Source: Nitrospira sp.
Lineage (GTDB): Bacteria; Nitrospirota; Nitrospiria; Nitrospirales; Nitrospiraceae
Assembly: GCA_005116835.1 (NCBI GenBank)
Contig: SWDM01000023.1
Location: 334,998-398,997 of the forward strand
Reading direction: 5' to 3'
DNA: 64,000 nt
Positions within the stretch are counted from its first letter, which is position 1. Each line of letters starts with the position of its first letter. A program made the translations under genes and the position numbers. Positions 34,650 through 43,574 of this stretch are shown here, piece after piece. The notes under the pieces are model-generated. The model ran no database searches. It worked only from the letters and a program-made list of their open reading frames with translations, and was not told where the DNA came from.

Positions 34650-36068
34650 TCAGAGCCCTTCGTAGGCGGCAATAGCGGCAGACAGTGCCAGCACCAGATC
34701 CTCCGGCTGCTCGACGTCGTCGTAGTCGAACAGTTCAGGGTGTGTTTCCAGGTAAGAGGTATCGAAACGGCCTGCCATGAAGTCCCGATCCTGCATAATC
34801 TTCATCATAAAGGGAATGGTCGTTTTCACTCCGCGCAAGACATATTCTTCAAGCGATCGCCTCATGCGGCTGACGGTTTCTTCCCAGGTGCGGCCTCGGA
34901 CGGTGAGCTTGGCCAAGAGAGCGTCATAGTATGGGGGAACCGTGTAGTCCTTGTAGACCGCTCCGTCGATGCGAACCCCGATCCCGCCAGGTGAAAGATA
35001 GGCCGTGATCGTGCCGGTACAGGGCCGAAAGTTGTTCTTCGGATCTTCGGCATTGATGCGGCATTGGATGGCATGGCCTTGGAGGGTAACTTCCTGCTGT
35101 GTGATGTCGAGAGGCAAGCCGGCTGCAATGGCAATCTGATTGCGCACGATGTCGATGGCCGTGATCTGCTCGGTCACCGTATGTTCGACTTGCAGGCGAG
35201 GGTTCATTTCCATGAAGTAATAGTGGCCGTCTCGGTCGAGGAGGAACTCGACGGTGCCGGCATTGTCATAATCTACAGCTTTGGCAATGGCGATTGCGGC
35301 TTCGCCCATCTCGGCGCGAAGCGAGGGTGTGAGGATCAAGGATGGGGCGATTTCGATGAGTTTTTGATGTCGGCGTTGGATTGAGCAGTCGCGCTCCCCC
35401 AGATGAATGATATGGCCATGCCGGTCGGCCAAGATCTGGAATTCGATGTGATGCGGCTGCTCGATATACTTTTCAAGGAAAACAGTTCCGTCGCCAAAGG
35501 CAGCCTGGGCTTCCCGTGATGCAACCTCCATGTTTTCACGAAGTTCCATGTCCGAGCGTACGACTCGAAGGCCGCGCCCTCCACCACCGGCGCTGGCTTT
35601 GATCATGATGGGGTACCCGGTGTCTTTTGCGAAGGCCAGAGCATCCTTGATGTCTGTGATCCCTCCTTCTGTGCCGGGGACGATCGGGATGCCGACTCGT
35701 TTGGCCAACTCGCGGGCCTTGACCTTGCTCCCCATCAAGTCGATGGCTTGCGGTGACGGGCCGATAAAGGTAATACCTGACGTGTGGCAGAGTTGAGCGA
35801 ATTGGGAGTTTTCTGAGAGAAAACCATAGCCTGGATGGATAGCATCGGCGCCGATCCGTAAGGCCAGAGTGACGATCTGCTGGCTATCCAGAAAGCCTTT
35901 GACCGGCCCAGGCCCGACCATGTAGGCCTCGTCCGCCTTCTTGACGTAGATTCCGGTCGAGTCGGCTTCGGAATAGATAGCAGCCGTCGCGATGCTCAAT
36001 TCGCGGCAGGCGCGGATAATCCGCATGGCGATTTCGCCGCGATTGGCCACCAGGATTTTCTTGAACAT
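34650..36068 (-). CDS. pycA: Biotin carboxylase subunit of pyruvate (2-oxo acid) carboxylase
   Basis: 472 residues. ATP-grasp biotin carboxylase: FKKILVANRGEIAMRIIRA at the start, KASAGGGGRGLRVV near 159-172, EMNPRLQVEHTVTE with catalytic residues, and C-terminal TGTITAYLSPGG. Carboxylates the biotin on the partner PycB using bicarbonate and ATP. It lies directly upstream of pycB with a 90-bp gap containing short inverted tracts (GTTCA/TGAAC). Start ATG 36068. Confidence 0.93.
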   Translation of the reverse strand: MFKKILVANRGEIAMRIIRACRELSIATAAIYSEADSTGIYVKKADEAYMVGPGPVKGFLDSQQIVTLALRIGADAIHPGYGFLSENSQFAQLCHTSGITFIGPSPQAIDLMGSKVKARELAKRVGIPIVPGTEGGITDIKDALAFAKDTGYPIMIKASAGGGGRGLRVVRSDMELRENMEVASREAQAAFGDGTVFLEKYIEQPHHIEFQILADRHGHIIHLGERDCSIQRRHQKLIEIAPSLILTPSLRAEMGEAAIAIAKAVDYDNAGTVEFLLDRDGHYYFMEMNPRLQVEHTVTEQITAIDIVRNQIAIAAGLPLDITQQEVTLQGHAIQCRINAEDPKNNFRPCTGTITAYLSPGGIGVRIDGAVYKDYTVPPYYDALLAKLTVRGRTWEETVSRMRRSLEEYVLRGVKTTIPFMMKIMQDRDFMAGRFDTSYLETHPELFDYDDVEQPEDLVLALSAAIAAYEGL

Positions 36069-36205
36069 ACCTGTCCTGTCTACTCAGATCGTCCGCGATT
36101 CTGCGAGATATATCGGGCGAAAATGAGCGCGTAAGCTAGCATAGGATCAGGAGTCCTGTCGAGGGAATCAAGGGGGAAACAGGCCGGTTTTTCGGGGAGT
36201 CGAAC

Positions 36206-36661
36206 CTACTTAGACTTAATCAAGACGGGTTTTGACTGGGCACTTCCTCCACCTGCCACGATGATGACGAACGACATTCCCGCTTTGGCATCAGGCACCG
36301 TGGCTTCAATCGCCGAGTCGCTCATGAACTTGAACGCCACGGGTAGGTGTGAGGCCGCGCTGAAGGTTACAGTATGAAAGCATTCCTTTGTCCCGAAATT
36401 CTCACCGGTGATGACGACCTTATCGCCTGGCTTTGCTTCGTCTGGTTCAATCTTAGCGATCCGCGGGCGTTTGCTCCGGTCGCAGACAGGATCTCGTTCG
36501 ACTTTGGCGGCATCAAACCCCTTGATCGATTCAGTGCCATAGAGTGTGAATCCTGCGCCGTCAACCATTGCACCTGGTTCCTCCGCATGGGAGAGGGGCA
36601 TGAGTCCTATTGATCCAATGAGTCCCAGCACCATAAGTCTCAACGGTGGCCATGTCAGCAT
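36206..36661 (-). CDS. Exported IPT/TIG-domain protein
   Basis: 151 residues from ATG 36661, preceded by AAGGAGG. Signal peptide of about 27 residues ending LSHA. The mature part has a short segment with a Cys (RDPVCDRSKR) followed by an IPT/TIG beta-sandwich (PRIAKIEPDEAKPGDKVVI, GENFGTKECFH, VPDAKAGMSFVIIVAGG). Such domains bind other proteins or sugars. Same operon as the PstS-like gene (31-bp gap). Specific role unknown. Confidence 0.75.
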   Translation of the reverse strand: MLTWPPLRLMVLGLIGSIGLMPLSHAEEPGAMVDGAGFTLYGTESIKGFDAAKVERDPVCDRSKRPRIAKIEPDEAKPGDKVVITGENFGTKECFHTVTFSAASHLPVAFKFMSDSAIEATVPDAKAGMSFVIIVAGGGSAQSKPVLIKSK

Positions 36662-36692
36662 AGCTGCCTCCTTCAATGACAACGGAGTACGA

Positions 36693-37514
36693 TCACTTCT
36701 CTTTGAGTGGAATATAGACCTCGCCAATCAGCTGTTGGCCGGCTGGAGATAGTGCGAATTGGGTGAATGCCTCAGTCAGGGGGTGAGGCTCCCTTTTGGA
36801 CAAGAGAAGTATGGGACGTCGGAGCGGATAGCGCCCGTCCTTGACGGTAGGGCCTTCCGGTTCGATCTTGTCGATAGGCAAGAGTTTGACGGGAACACCG
36901 CTTGAGACGACGGACAAGCCCTGGCTTAGCGACAGGTAAGCGACGGCCGACAGGGGGGGCAAGGTTCCCACGACCGTCTTTACGACCTGTTCATCGGATC
37001 CAATCACCTTCGCAGCCCCGATGATCTTACCGGTAATGCCGAGCTGCGATTCAAACGTATCGCGGATATTTTGGTTGCGAGGCCGGTCTATGACCAGTAT
37101 TTTGGTTTCCAGCCCGCCGAGTTCCGACCAGTGCGTGATTTTTCCAGAGAAGATATCGGCCACTTGTTGTTTGGTGATTTCTTTCATGAAGTTGGAGAGA
37201 TGCACGAGGACGCCGATCCCATCCCATGCGATAGGGGTTGCCGAGAGTCCTGTCGATTCAGTTCCGGTCACGGCGATGTGGGCCTGGCCGGCTTTAACCA
37301 TCTCAACCGGTTGTGAGTTATCCTCCCAAACGATGTCGAGGTAGGCCTTGGGGTTAGCTTTTTCAAATGCCCTGGCAAGGGGCTCGATGATTGTCAACTC
37401 TGGTCCGTTGCCGACGATGGTCAGGTTGCCGGCCACATCTGCAAGCGCGATGTAGGCATTGAGACAAATGAACAGAAGGCTGAGACCAAGTGAGCGCAGG
37501 CACCGCGAGGTCAT
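36693..37514 (-). CDS. PstS-like phosphate/anion-binding periplasmic protein
   Basis: 273 residues from ATG 37514 with GGAG upstream. Signal peptide of ~23 residues. PBP-superfamily hallmarks: LTIVGNGPELTIIEPLARAFEK, VTGTESTG, DIFSGKITHWSELGG and AVAYLSLSQGL. Similar to substrate-binding PstS, but no permease or ATPase genes are adjacent, so it may act as a sensor or phosphate-binding module in another context. Second gene in a likely operon with the FmdB and TIG genes. Confidence 0.75.
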   Translation of the reverse strand: MTSRCLRSLGLSLLFICLNAYIALADVAGNLTIVGNGPELTIIEPLARAFEKANPKAYLDIVWEDNSQPVEMVKAGQAHIAVTGTESTGLSATPIAWDGIGVLVHLSNFMKEITKQQVADIFSGKITHWSELGGLETKILVIDRPRNQNIRDTFESQLGITGKIIGAAKVIGSDEQVVKTVVGTLPPLSAVAYLSLSQGLSVVSSGVPVKLLPIDKIEPEGPTVKDGRYPLRRPILLLSKREPHPLTEAFTQFALSPAGQQLIGEVYIPLKEK

Positions 37515-37585
37515 GCGGTCTCCGTGCGGTAGGGGTGGAGGTTGAGAAGAGGACGACGCACCTTGGCATGCCGTCACTGGTTGGT

Positions 37586-37894
37586 TCAATTTTCTGACGT
37601 GCTGCCGGTAGAAGGTCCGGAAGGCGGCGCCTGGTCGGCGGCGGCGCGTTTACCCATCAGCGGAGGAAGTTTTGCGAATTTGTCCATCCGCTCATCCAGC
37701 ATACTGTAGGCCTTTATCTCAGCAAAGCCGGGCTTGCGGGTTCCCTTCACTTGCGTCGTGGAGGCGGAGAGCAACCGTATCGCGCTCTGGGCATGGCAAT
37801 GAGGACATTCGGTGTCTTCCACTCTGGCATGGACGGACTGAGTGGCTTCAAAGGGCTTCTCGCATTGCCCACAACGATATTCATAAATCGGCAT
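37586..37894 (-). CDS. FmdB-family zinc-ribbon protein
   Basis: 102 residues. MPIYEYRCGQCEKPFEA and ECPHCHAQSAI form the classic FmdB zinc ribbon with two CxxC pairs (Cys 8/11 and 30/33). The remainder is a charged low-complexity tail. FmdB is thought to regulate formamidase or act as a putative regulator. Precedes the PstS-like gene by 71 bp on the same strand. Confidence 0.9.
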   Translation of the reverse strand: MPIYEYRCGQCEKPFEATQSVHARVEDTECPHCHAQSAIRLLSASTTQVKGTRKPGFAEIKAYSMLDERMDKFAKLPPLMGKRAAADQAPPSGPSTGSTSEN

Positions 37895-38068
37895 GGTTGG
37901 TCTCCTCTAAGCCGGGTAAACATCGCACAGTGAGAAAGAATACGCTCTTGACCGGTCGTTGAGCTTTGCCTTATTCTACACACCTTGCGTATTGGACTTC
38001 TAGTAGCTTTGCAGGTGAAACCCTGGCGTGCTTATATAGTTTTCTCAGCCTGTTAGAGGAGGATTTCG

Positions 38069-38245
38069 ATGCCCCTGTTGATTCGGAAGTACAAGAGTGT
38101 CAGTGGAATGATGCAGGAAGAGCGGATCGACGACCCTGATCGGATCGAGCGGTATATGAGGCTCTTCGAGAAGGACGACATCAAGAAGCTTGAGACGGGC
38201 GTCAAGGTGTTTATCGAGAAGGATGAGTGGCAACTCCTCCCCTAA
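38069..38245 (+). CDS. Small conserved-looking protein
   Basis: 58 residues. ATG 38069 has a perfect AGAGGAGG just upstream at a good distance. Sequence MPLLIRKYKSVSGMMQEER, then a charged helical stretch and VFIEKDEWQLLP. No family recognised. The strong ribosome site and clean frame make it a real small gene. Followed by a short inverted repeat at about 38250-38335. Confidence 0.7.
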   Translation: MPLLIRKYKSVSGMMQEERIDDPDRIERYMRLFEKDDIKKLETGVKVFIEKDEWQLLP

Positions 38246-38337
38246 CCCAGTGAGGGGTATGGGGTGAGGAGTGAAAGGTTGCCACTCCTTTGTTTCCCCC
38301 CCTCACTCCTGACTCATCACCCCGCACTGTTCCCATA

Positions 38338-38547
38338 ATGAGCTACTGGATTCACATCGCGCGTTCGATCGATCGGGTGACGCTCCACAAGGAGCGCTGT
38401 TCCGAGGTGCCGTCTACGTCGATCGGTTCGTCGAGCGATTTCTGGGAGGGTGGATGGTTCGATTACCCGGACAAGGAACGGGCGTTAGCGGCGATGGAAC
38501 AGGCCGGCACGACTGAGCAACGCCGTTGCCAGCTGTGCAAAGCCTGA
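38338..38547 (+). CDS. Small protein with Cys motif
   Basis: 69 residues from ATG 38338. YWIHIARSIDRVTLHKERCSEVPS, then DFWEGGWFDYPDKERALAAMEQAG, and a C-terminal RRCQLCKA with CxxC, so a small metal-binding or redox-active site is possible. No family recognised. Same direction as the preceding small gene. Confidence 0.6.
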   Translation: MSYWIHIARSIDRVTLHKERCSEVPSTSIGSSSDFWEGGWFDYPDKERALAAMEQAGTTEQRRCQLCKA

Positions 38548-38559
38548 AAATGCGAAGTT

Positions 38560-38665
38560 CTGAGTTCTGGGTTCTGAGTGCTGAATTGAGGGTAGCTCGG
38601 TTGCTTCGGTTTTTCCCGAATACTCAGAACTCAGGACTCAGCACTCAACTCTCAGCTCTTCTTTG
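38560..38665. repeat. Inverted tracts of CTCAGAA-type units
   Basis: Left: GTTCTGAGTTCTGGGTTCTGA; right: its loose inverse, ACTCAGAACTCAGGACTCAG. Units resemble the 5.32-kb tandem repeat. The array could form a hairpin around 38590-38640. No gene. Confidence 0.6.
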
Positions 38666-38670
38666 ACTCC

Positions 38671-39540
38671 ATGCCTCGATTAGCTCTCCTGCTGACAACT
38701 TTCATCTGGGGCGCGACGTTTCCTGCTACGAAAGCAGTGTTGCAGCAGATTCCGCCCTTCTCGTTTCTGTTTCTCCGATTTTTCCTGGGAGCGTTGCTGG
38801 TTGGGGCGGGGTATCTGCTCTGGAGGCTTCGATTACACCGCGAGCCGGCAGTCTTGCGCGCGAGCGCAATCGCGACCTGCTGGCTCTTTCTCGGCTACGT
38901 CCTCCAAACAGTCGGACTGAACTATACCACCGCGTCTAATTCTGCTTTTATCACCGCCCTGTATGTCGTGATCGTACCGTTAATCCTGCGCCGATTCGAG
39001 CGGCGTGTATGGTTGGCCACCGGGATTGCCATGGTGGGGCTCTGGTTGCTGGTAAAGCCGAGCGCATCTGGGAATCTTGGCGATGTGTTGACGCTTGGCT
39101 GTGCAGTGGCGTTTGCTGCGCACATTGCTTGTCTGGAACGGTTTACCCGTGAAGTCGACCCGCCGTCCTTATTCGCCTGGCAGATGATGGCCTCGGTCGT
39201 TTTACTGTTTCCTACGATGCTGATTGAGCAGGCGCCGGCTGAGGCCTTTGCGCCTACGGTCCTGTTGCTGGTCGGGCTTGGGGTGACGGGAGGACTCGCG
39301 ACTGGGGCCTTTGCCGTTCAAATGTGGGTGCAACGTATTGTGCCGGCGCAGCAGGTGGCATTGATCTTTGCATCGGAGCCGGCCTACGCTGCCTGGCTTT
39401 CCTGGTATGTGCTGGGCGAAACGTTGGATACTCAGGGGTGGGTTGGGAGTGGGCTGATCTTGTTGGCGGTGGTAGTGGGTTCAATCGGGAGCGGGTCTCA
39501 GTCGCCACAGCCCGTGGCCAGTAGGGGCCAGCCGCTCTAA
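38671..39540 (+). CDS. EamA/DMT-family transporter
   Basis: 289 residues, ten transmembrane helices in two EamA repeats (WGATFPATKAVLQ near 11 and a second start GDVLTLGCAVAFAAH near 136). The typical FGAxFxxxK motif is present in the first half. Drug/metabolite transporter family; substrate unknown. ATG 38671, in the inner membrane. Monocistronic. Confidence 0.9.
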   Translation: MPRLALLLTTFIWGATFPATKAVLQQIPPFSFLFLRFFLGALLVGAGYLLWRLRLHREPAVLRASAIATCWLFLGYVLQTVGLNYTTASNSAFITALYVVIVPLILRRFERRVWLATGIAMVGLWLLVKPSASGNLGDVLTLGCAVAFAAHIACLERFTREVDPPSLFAWQMMASVVLLFPTMLIEQAPAEAFAPTVLLLVGLGVTGGLATGAFAVQMWVQRIVPAQQVALIFASEPAYAAWLSWYVLGETLDTQGWVGSGLILLAVVVGSIGSGSQSPQPVASRGQPL

Positions 39541-39650
39541 GCGGAGCTAGTCCCACCCCTCTTCGCCCCACTCGCTTGTCACGAGACATTCCGCCTCTTG
39601 GAGACGAAACGGTATGCATAGCTTGGGCTAAATCATTATAGAGGAGCTAT

Positions 39651-40118
39651 ATGGCACAAAAGTTTGCCAATGGACGCTGGGTGCAAGAAGGGTTTCTGGA
39701 TAATCGGGTCGACGGAACGATCGTGGGTCGAATTGTGTTTGCGGTGATCGGCCCGATTGACTTGTATTTACAGGGAAATTTCAAACCGGATATTGCCGGA
39801 CAGGTGATTCAGTTTCGGAATCCACGCTTTGAGGACGAAGATCTTGCCGGGCAGATTATTAGTGACATGGAAAATCCTCAGATTGGGACTGTGAATCTGA
39901 TCTCATTCGACCCCCACCCGAACCTCATTCCTCACCCCTATATCGAATGGTTTTCGGCGAGGAAGAATCATTACCGCATTGAATTGGAACCCACTGATGC
40001 TTGGCTTGTTCCCCCATCAGAGCTGAAGGAGATCGATGGGATGAGTCGAGCCATCCGTGAAGCGCTTGTCGGAAGGGTAGCCGAGCACCCAGCCCAGGAG
40101 CCCACAGATTGGGTATAG
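39651..40118 (+). CDS. Hypothetical protein
   Basis: 155 residues. GAGGAG at a good distance before ATG 39651. No signal peptide. NRVDGTIVGRIVFAVIGPIDLYLQGNFKPD and QFRNPRFEDEDLAGQI suggest a beta-rich fold; IEWFSARKNHYRIELE lies in the centre. Not recognised. Confidence 0.65.
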   Translation: MAQKFANGRWVQEGFLDNRVDGTIVGRIVFAVIGPIDLYLQGNFKPDIAGQVIQFRNPRFEDEDLAGQIISDMENPQIGTVNLISFDPHPNLIPHPYIEWFSARKNHYRIELEPTDAWLVPPSELKEIDGMSRAIREALVGRVAEHPAQEPTDWV

Positions 40119-40182
40119 ATGTTGGGCAGCAAGCGTTACCCCGACACAAGCTGGTCGTATTTTCGTGTTATAAAATAACGGG

Positions 40183-40851
40183 TTAGCTGAGCAAGACTGT
40201 CTCAATCTCGGTATGGTCGGTATGATCCTGAGATTGCATGCCTGTCAATCGTCTCGTGCGTTGCTGGATCCAGATATCGCTAGGAGGCAGTCGAAGGGGG
40301 TAGGCCAGCCCTGGGTCCAACTTACCCCAGTTTGAGGGAAGGGGGTGAACAACCCCTGTGGAAGCTTGATTGAGGCCAAGATTCAGAGCACCTGAGGCTG
40401 TTTCCATGGCATCAGAAGAGAACAATGCGGAGGGCCGGTTATCTCCAACCAACTGAATTCTTACGTGGGAGAGGCCCCCTTCCATCATGCCTAAGCGGGT
40501 CGCTGCGCCACGTGAGAGGTCTAGAATTCGGTTATTGACGTAAGGGCCTCGATCGGTAATTTGAACACGGAGGTGTTTCCCATTCGCTAAATTCACTACC
40601 CGGACCACGCTTCCGAGCGGGAGTGTCCGATGGGCTGCGGTCATTGCCTCCATATCGAACAGTTTACCGTTGGCAGCCTGTTTGCCATGGAAGGATCCCC
40701 CATACCAGGAAGCCACCCCACGGTCTTCAATCCCTACGTCCAACTGAGATGCTCCCTTGGGAACCCAGGAACAGCCGCTTGCGAGCATCCCAAGACTTAG
40801 GCCTACCGCCCATAACAATCGCCGCCTGTTTTGACCGGATCGGCTGATCAT
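40183..40851 (-). CDS. rlpA: RlpA-type septal-ring lytic transglycosylase, lipoprotein
   Basis: 222 residues from ATG 40851 (AGAGG before it); ATG 40887 is an alternative. Signal with lipobox LASGC. Double-psi beta-barrel shows VASWYGGSFHGKQAANG and VQITDRGPYVNNRILDLS; the Asp in TDRGP is the likely catalytic residue. No SPOR domain is present, in contrast with E. coli RlpA. Cleaves naked glycan strands in peptidoglycan at the cell envelope. Confidence 0.88.
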   Translation of the reverse strand: MISRSGQNRRRLLWAVGLSLGMLASGCSWVPKGASQLDVGIEDRGVASWYGGSFHGKQAANGKLFDMEAMTAAHRTLPLGSVVRVVNLANGKHLRVQITDRGPYVNNRILDLSRGAATRLGMMEGGLSHVRIQLVGDNRPSALFSSDAMETASGALNLGLNQASTGVVHPLPSNWGKLDPGLAYPLRLPPSDIWIQQRTRRLTGMQSQDHTDHTEIETVLLS

Positions 40852-41289
40852 TATTTGCCTCTTGCTCCTGGTTAACCCACTCGTCATCGGGATCCTGTCG
40901 CTGTCTTCTGTTACAGTACGATCCAACGGATAGTCGTACAATACCGATACCGTAGCCCCTACCCCCCCTACTTTAGGGTGAAGGCAATACGAGAAACTGA
41001 TAGAGCGCCGGTAGGCTGAGCATCAAAGAGGGTTGTCAGAACCTCTTGCTCGTGCGACCGAAGATTTTGCATAACTATCACCATTAAAGATTTCGACAAG
41101 CTCAAAGTTGGGACAAGCTTTGGTGGGGGCATTTATAGAAGAAATTCATTGGGCCAGTCAACAGAACTTTTCTGGCAGGAACAAGTTGATGACGTTAGGC
41201 TTGGAGTTGGGAGACAGGCTTAAGAAAGTGCCGGACTTAAACCAATAACGCATTGATATTACTGTACTTTTAGCAAAAATGTGAATCCG
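40852..41289. other. Gene-free stretch
   Basis: About 440 bp with no supported gene. It includes AT-rich blocks near 41080 and 41250. A promoter for rlpA is expected in its left part; I do not see a convincing -35/-10 pair. Confidence 0.55.
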
Positions 41290-41634
41290 CTACCAAACGT
41301 GAATGATTTGGGCAAATACTCCATCACGCTGTTTGATATAGGTTAGCCGCACTGGTTCACCCTCTTTAATGGTCTTCAGTGCGATCCGGTTCCCTTTTCG
41401 GTCTATCCTTGTCTGAGCCGTCACTTTGGCTCCTACGGTCATATCGTCATGTTTGCTCAAGGGGGTCTTGACGACGATCATATGGGGAGCCTGAATCACG
41501 TTCACTGCCACGACCTGACCCTGGACCCGGTAGGTTCGCGCACTGGCTGCCTCGCTATCAGGTGGAATAGAGCTCAGGCCTATTGATACAAAGATTGCGA
41601 ACAAGACCGCTCTCGCTTGACGCACCGTCGGCAC
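41290..41634 (-). CDS. Small exported protein
   Basis: 114 residues from GTG 41634, which has GGAGGG eight bases upstream; longer frames lack a ribosome site. Signal peptide VRQARAVLFAIFVSIGLSS followed by a mature beta-rich domain (YRVQGQVVAVNVIQ, MIVVKTPLSKHDDMTVGAKVTAQ) of about 75 residues, reminiscent of OB-fold-type periplasmic proteins. Unknown function. Divergent from the ABC exporter operon. Confidence 0.55.
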   Translation of the reverse strand: MPTVRQARAVLFAIFVSIGLSSIPPDSEAASARTYRVQGQVVAVNVIQAPHMIVVKTPLSKHDDMTVGAKVTAQTRIDRKGNRIALKTIKEGEPVRLTYIKQRDGVFAQIIHVW

Positions 41635-41829
41635 TGATCGATCCCTCCAGGCAGGCCAGTTGCGCGCGGACTCTAGCAGGAAGAATAAAAGGTGTAAAGT
41701 TACTGACGGCTGGACCCCGATATTGACTGCCCTAATCCGACTGAGTAATATGCCCAGGTGTTGCTCGGAGGGCGTAACAACCGACCCGCCGGCGGTACTC
41801 CCCAACTCAATTAATCCAAATCACCACAT

Positions 41830-42810
41830 ATGATTGAAGTCCAGCAGATCACGAAGCGGTATGGACAACATACTGCCCTCGATCGCATCAGTTTTTCCGT
41901 TGCCAAGGGCGAAGTCTTGGCATTCTTGGGGCCGAATGGGGCAGGTAAGACCACCACTATGCGTATTCTGACCTGCTTCATGCCTGCTACCGAAGGCACT
42001 GCAAGGGTGGCAGGGTTCGATTGCGCGGAGCAGCCGCTCGAAGTGAAACGTCGGATCGGCTACTTGCCTGAAACTCCGCCGGTTTACCAGGAGTTGACGG
42101 TCACGGAGTATCTTCAGTTTGTGGGCCGTCTTCGTGGCTTGAGTGGGAAAGTCCTTACCGCGTCCATACATCGTGAAGTCGAGCGGCTTGGACTTGGGAC
42201 AGTACAACGTCGGCTCATCGGGAATCTGTCACGTGGATATCGTCAGCGCGTCGGCCTGGCCCAAGCGTTGCTGCACGATCCTCCGATCTTAATCCTGGAT
42301 GAACCGACCGTCGGCCTCGATCCGAAACAAATTATCGAGATCCGAGAGTTGATCAAGAACCTAGCCGGGTCCCATTCCGTCATCCTGAGCACTCACATTC
42401 TTCCTGAGGCGACCGCCGTGTGTCAGCGTGTCGTGATTATCAGCGGGGGGCGTATCGTGGCCGAAGATACCCCCGATCAACTCTCCGCGCGCCTGCGTCA
42501 GTCTGAAAAGATCTCACTGATCCTCAAAGCCCCAGCCGCTGATACCCTTAGCCGATTGAAGTCGGTGCAGGGGGTTCAGAATGTCTTCTCTGGAGGCGAC
42601 TCCGGCGCCTTTCTCCTGGAATGCGAACTTGGCCGAGATGTGCGGGAAGAGGTGGCCCGGGTGGCTGTGACCAATGGGTGGGGATTACTTGAATTGAAAG
42701 CCATTTCGATGACGTTGGAAGACGTGTTTCTCCAACTGACTAGGCATGAGGAAGGCCTCACGCCCGATGCCGTTTCCGCCTCAGTAGAATCTGCAGGCCA
42801 GCCGGTATGA
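41830..42810 (+). CDS. ABC transporter ATPase (GldA-like)
   Basis: 326 residues. Walker A GPNGAGKTTT at 34-43, signature LSRGYRQRVGLA, Walker B ILILDEPTVGLD, and an H-loop in STHI. The C-terminal ~95 residues are a DUF4162-like extension typical of this group. Powers an ABC-2 exporter with the next two gene products, in the Gld-type arrangement. The next start overlaps its stop (ATGA). Confidence 0.92.
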   Translation: MIEVQQITKRYGQHTALDRISFSVAKGEVLAFLGPNGAGKTTTMRILTCFMPATEGTARVAGFDCAEQPLEVKRRIGYLPETPPVYQELTVTEYLQFVGRLRGLSGKVLTASIHREVERLGLGTVQRRLIGNLSRGYRQRVGLAQALLHDPPILILDEPTVGLDPKQIIEIRELIKNLAGSHSVILSTHILPEATAVCQRVVIISGGRIVAEDTPDQLSARLRQSEKISLILKAPAADTLSRLKSVQGVQNVFSGGDSGAFLLECELGRDVREEVARVAVTNGWGLLELKAISMTLEDVFLQLTRHEEGLTPDAVSASVESAGQPV

Positions 42811-43574
42811 CACCAGTCCAAGCCATCATCGCAAAGGAGTTGCGCTCATACTTCGTCTCGCCAGTGGTCTATGTCGTCGGATCCGTGTTTCTCTTGATTG
42901 CGGGCCTGCTCGGTTATCTCTACGTCGTCTTTGCTGGGGCCCAGGCGATTCAACTGATGCAGATGCAGGGGAGCGCCCAGTTGAACCTGAACGATCTGGT
43001 CTTCAGGAATCTGTTTGCCAGCATGAGGTTTATCCTCCTGATCGTCCTGCCGATTTTGACGATGCGCCTCTTTGCAGAAGAGCGAAAGCTCCGCACCTTT
43101 GAATTCTTGCTGACCTCCCCGATCGGCATCAACGAGATTGTGGCAGGCAAGTTTATGAGCGTATTCCTTGTGTTTTTGAGCTTACTCGGACTCACCGGCC
43201 TAATGCCGCTTATGCTCGCGCTCTTCAGCGACTTCGATTGGTATCCCGTGCTGACCGGTTACCTCGGGCTTGTCTTACTCGGCGCCCTTTTCCTCTCCGT
43301 CGGCGTACTGGCTTCGGCGTTGACTGAAAATCAAATCGTTGCGGCCTTTGTGAGTATTGGTCTGTTATTGGTCCTGTGGCTCCTTTCTGGCTTGGGGTCT
43401 CTCCTCGGAGATACGGCCATCGGGCAGGCGGTCTCATACCTGTCGTTCATGGAGCATTTTGACCATTTGGTGCGTGGCCTGATCGATACGAAAGACCTTG
43501 TTTACTTTGTCAGCAGTCTGGCATTGATGCTCTTTTTATCTCACCGAGTCGTGGACTCGGCACGGTGGAAATGA
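42807..43574 (+). CDS. ABC-2 permease (GldF-like)
   Basis: 255 residues with six transmembrane helices. Typical ABC-2 membrane protein: N-terminal AIIAKELRSYFVSPVVYVVG and central YKLRTFEFLLTSPIGINEIV-like motif (LRTFEFLLTSPIG). Inner membrane. Coupled by overlapping stop/start with both neighbours. Confidence 0.9.
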   Translation: MTPVQAIIAKELRSYFVSPVVYVVGSVFLLIAGLLGYLYVVFAGAQAIQLMQMQGSAQLNLNDLVFRNLFASMRFILLIVLPILTMRLFAEERKLRTFEFLLTSPIGINEIVAGKFMSVFLVFLSLLGLTGLMPLMLALFSDFDWYPVLTGYLGLVLLGALFLSVGVLASALTENQIVAAFVSIGLLLVLWLLSGLGSLLGDTAIGQAVSYLSFMEHFDHLVRGLIDTKDLVYFVSSLALMLFLSHRVVDSARWK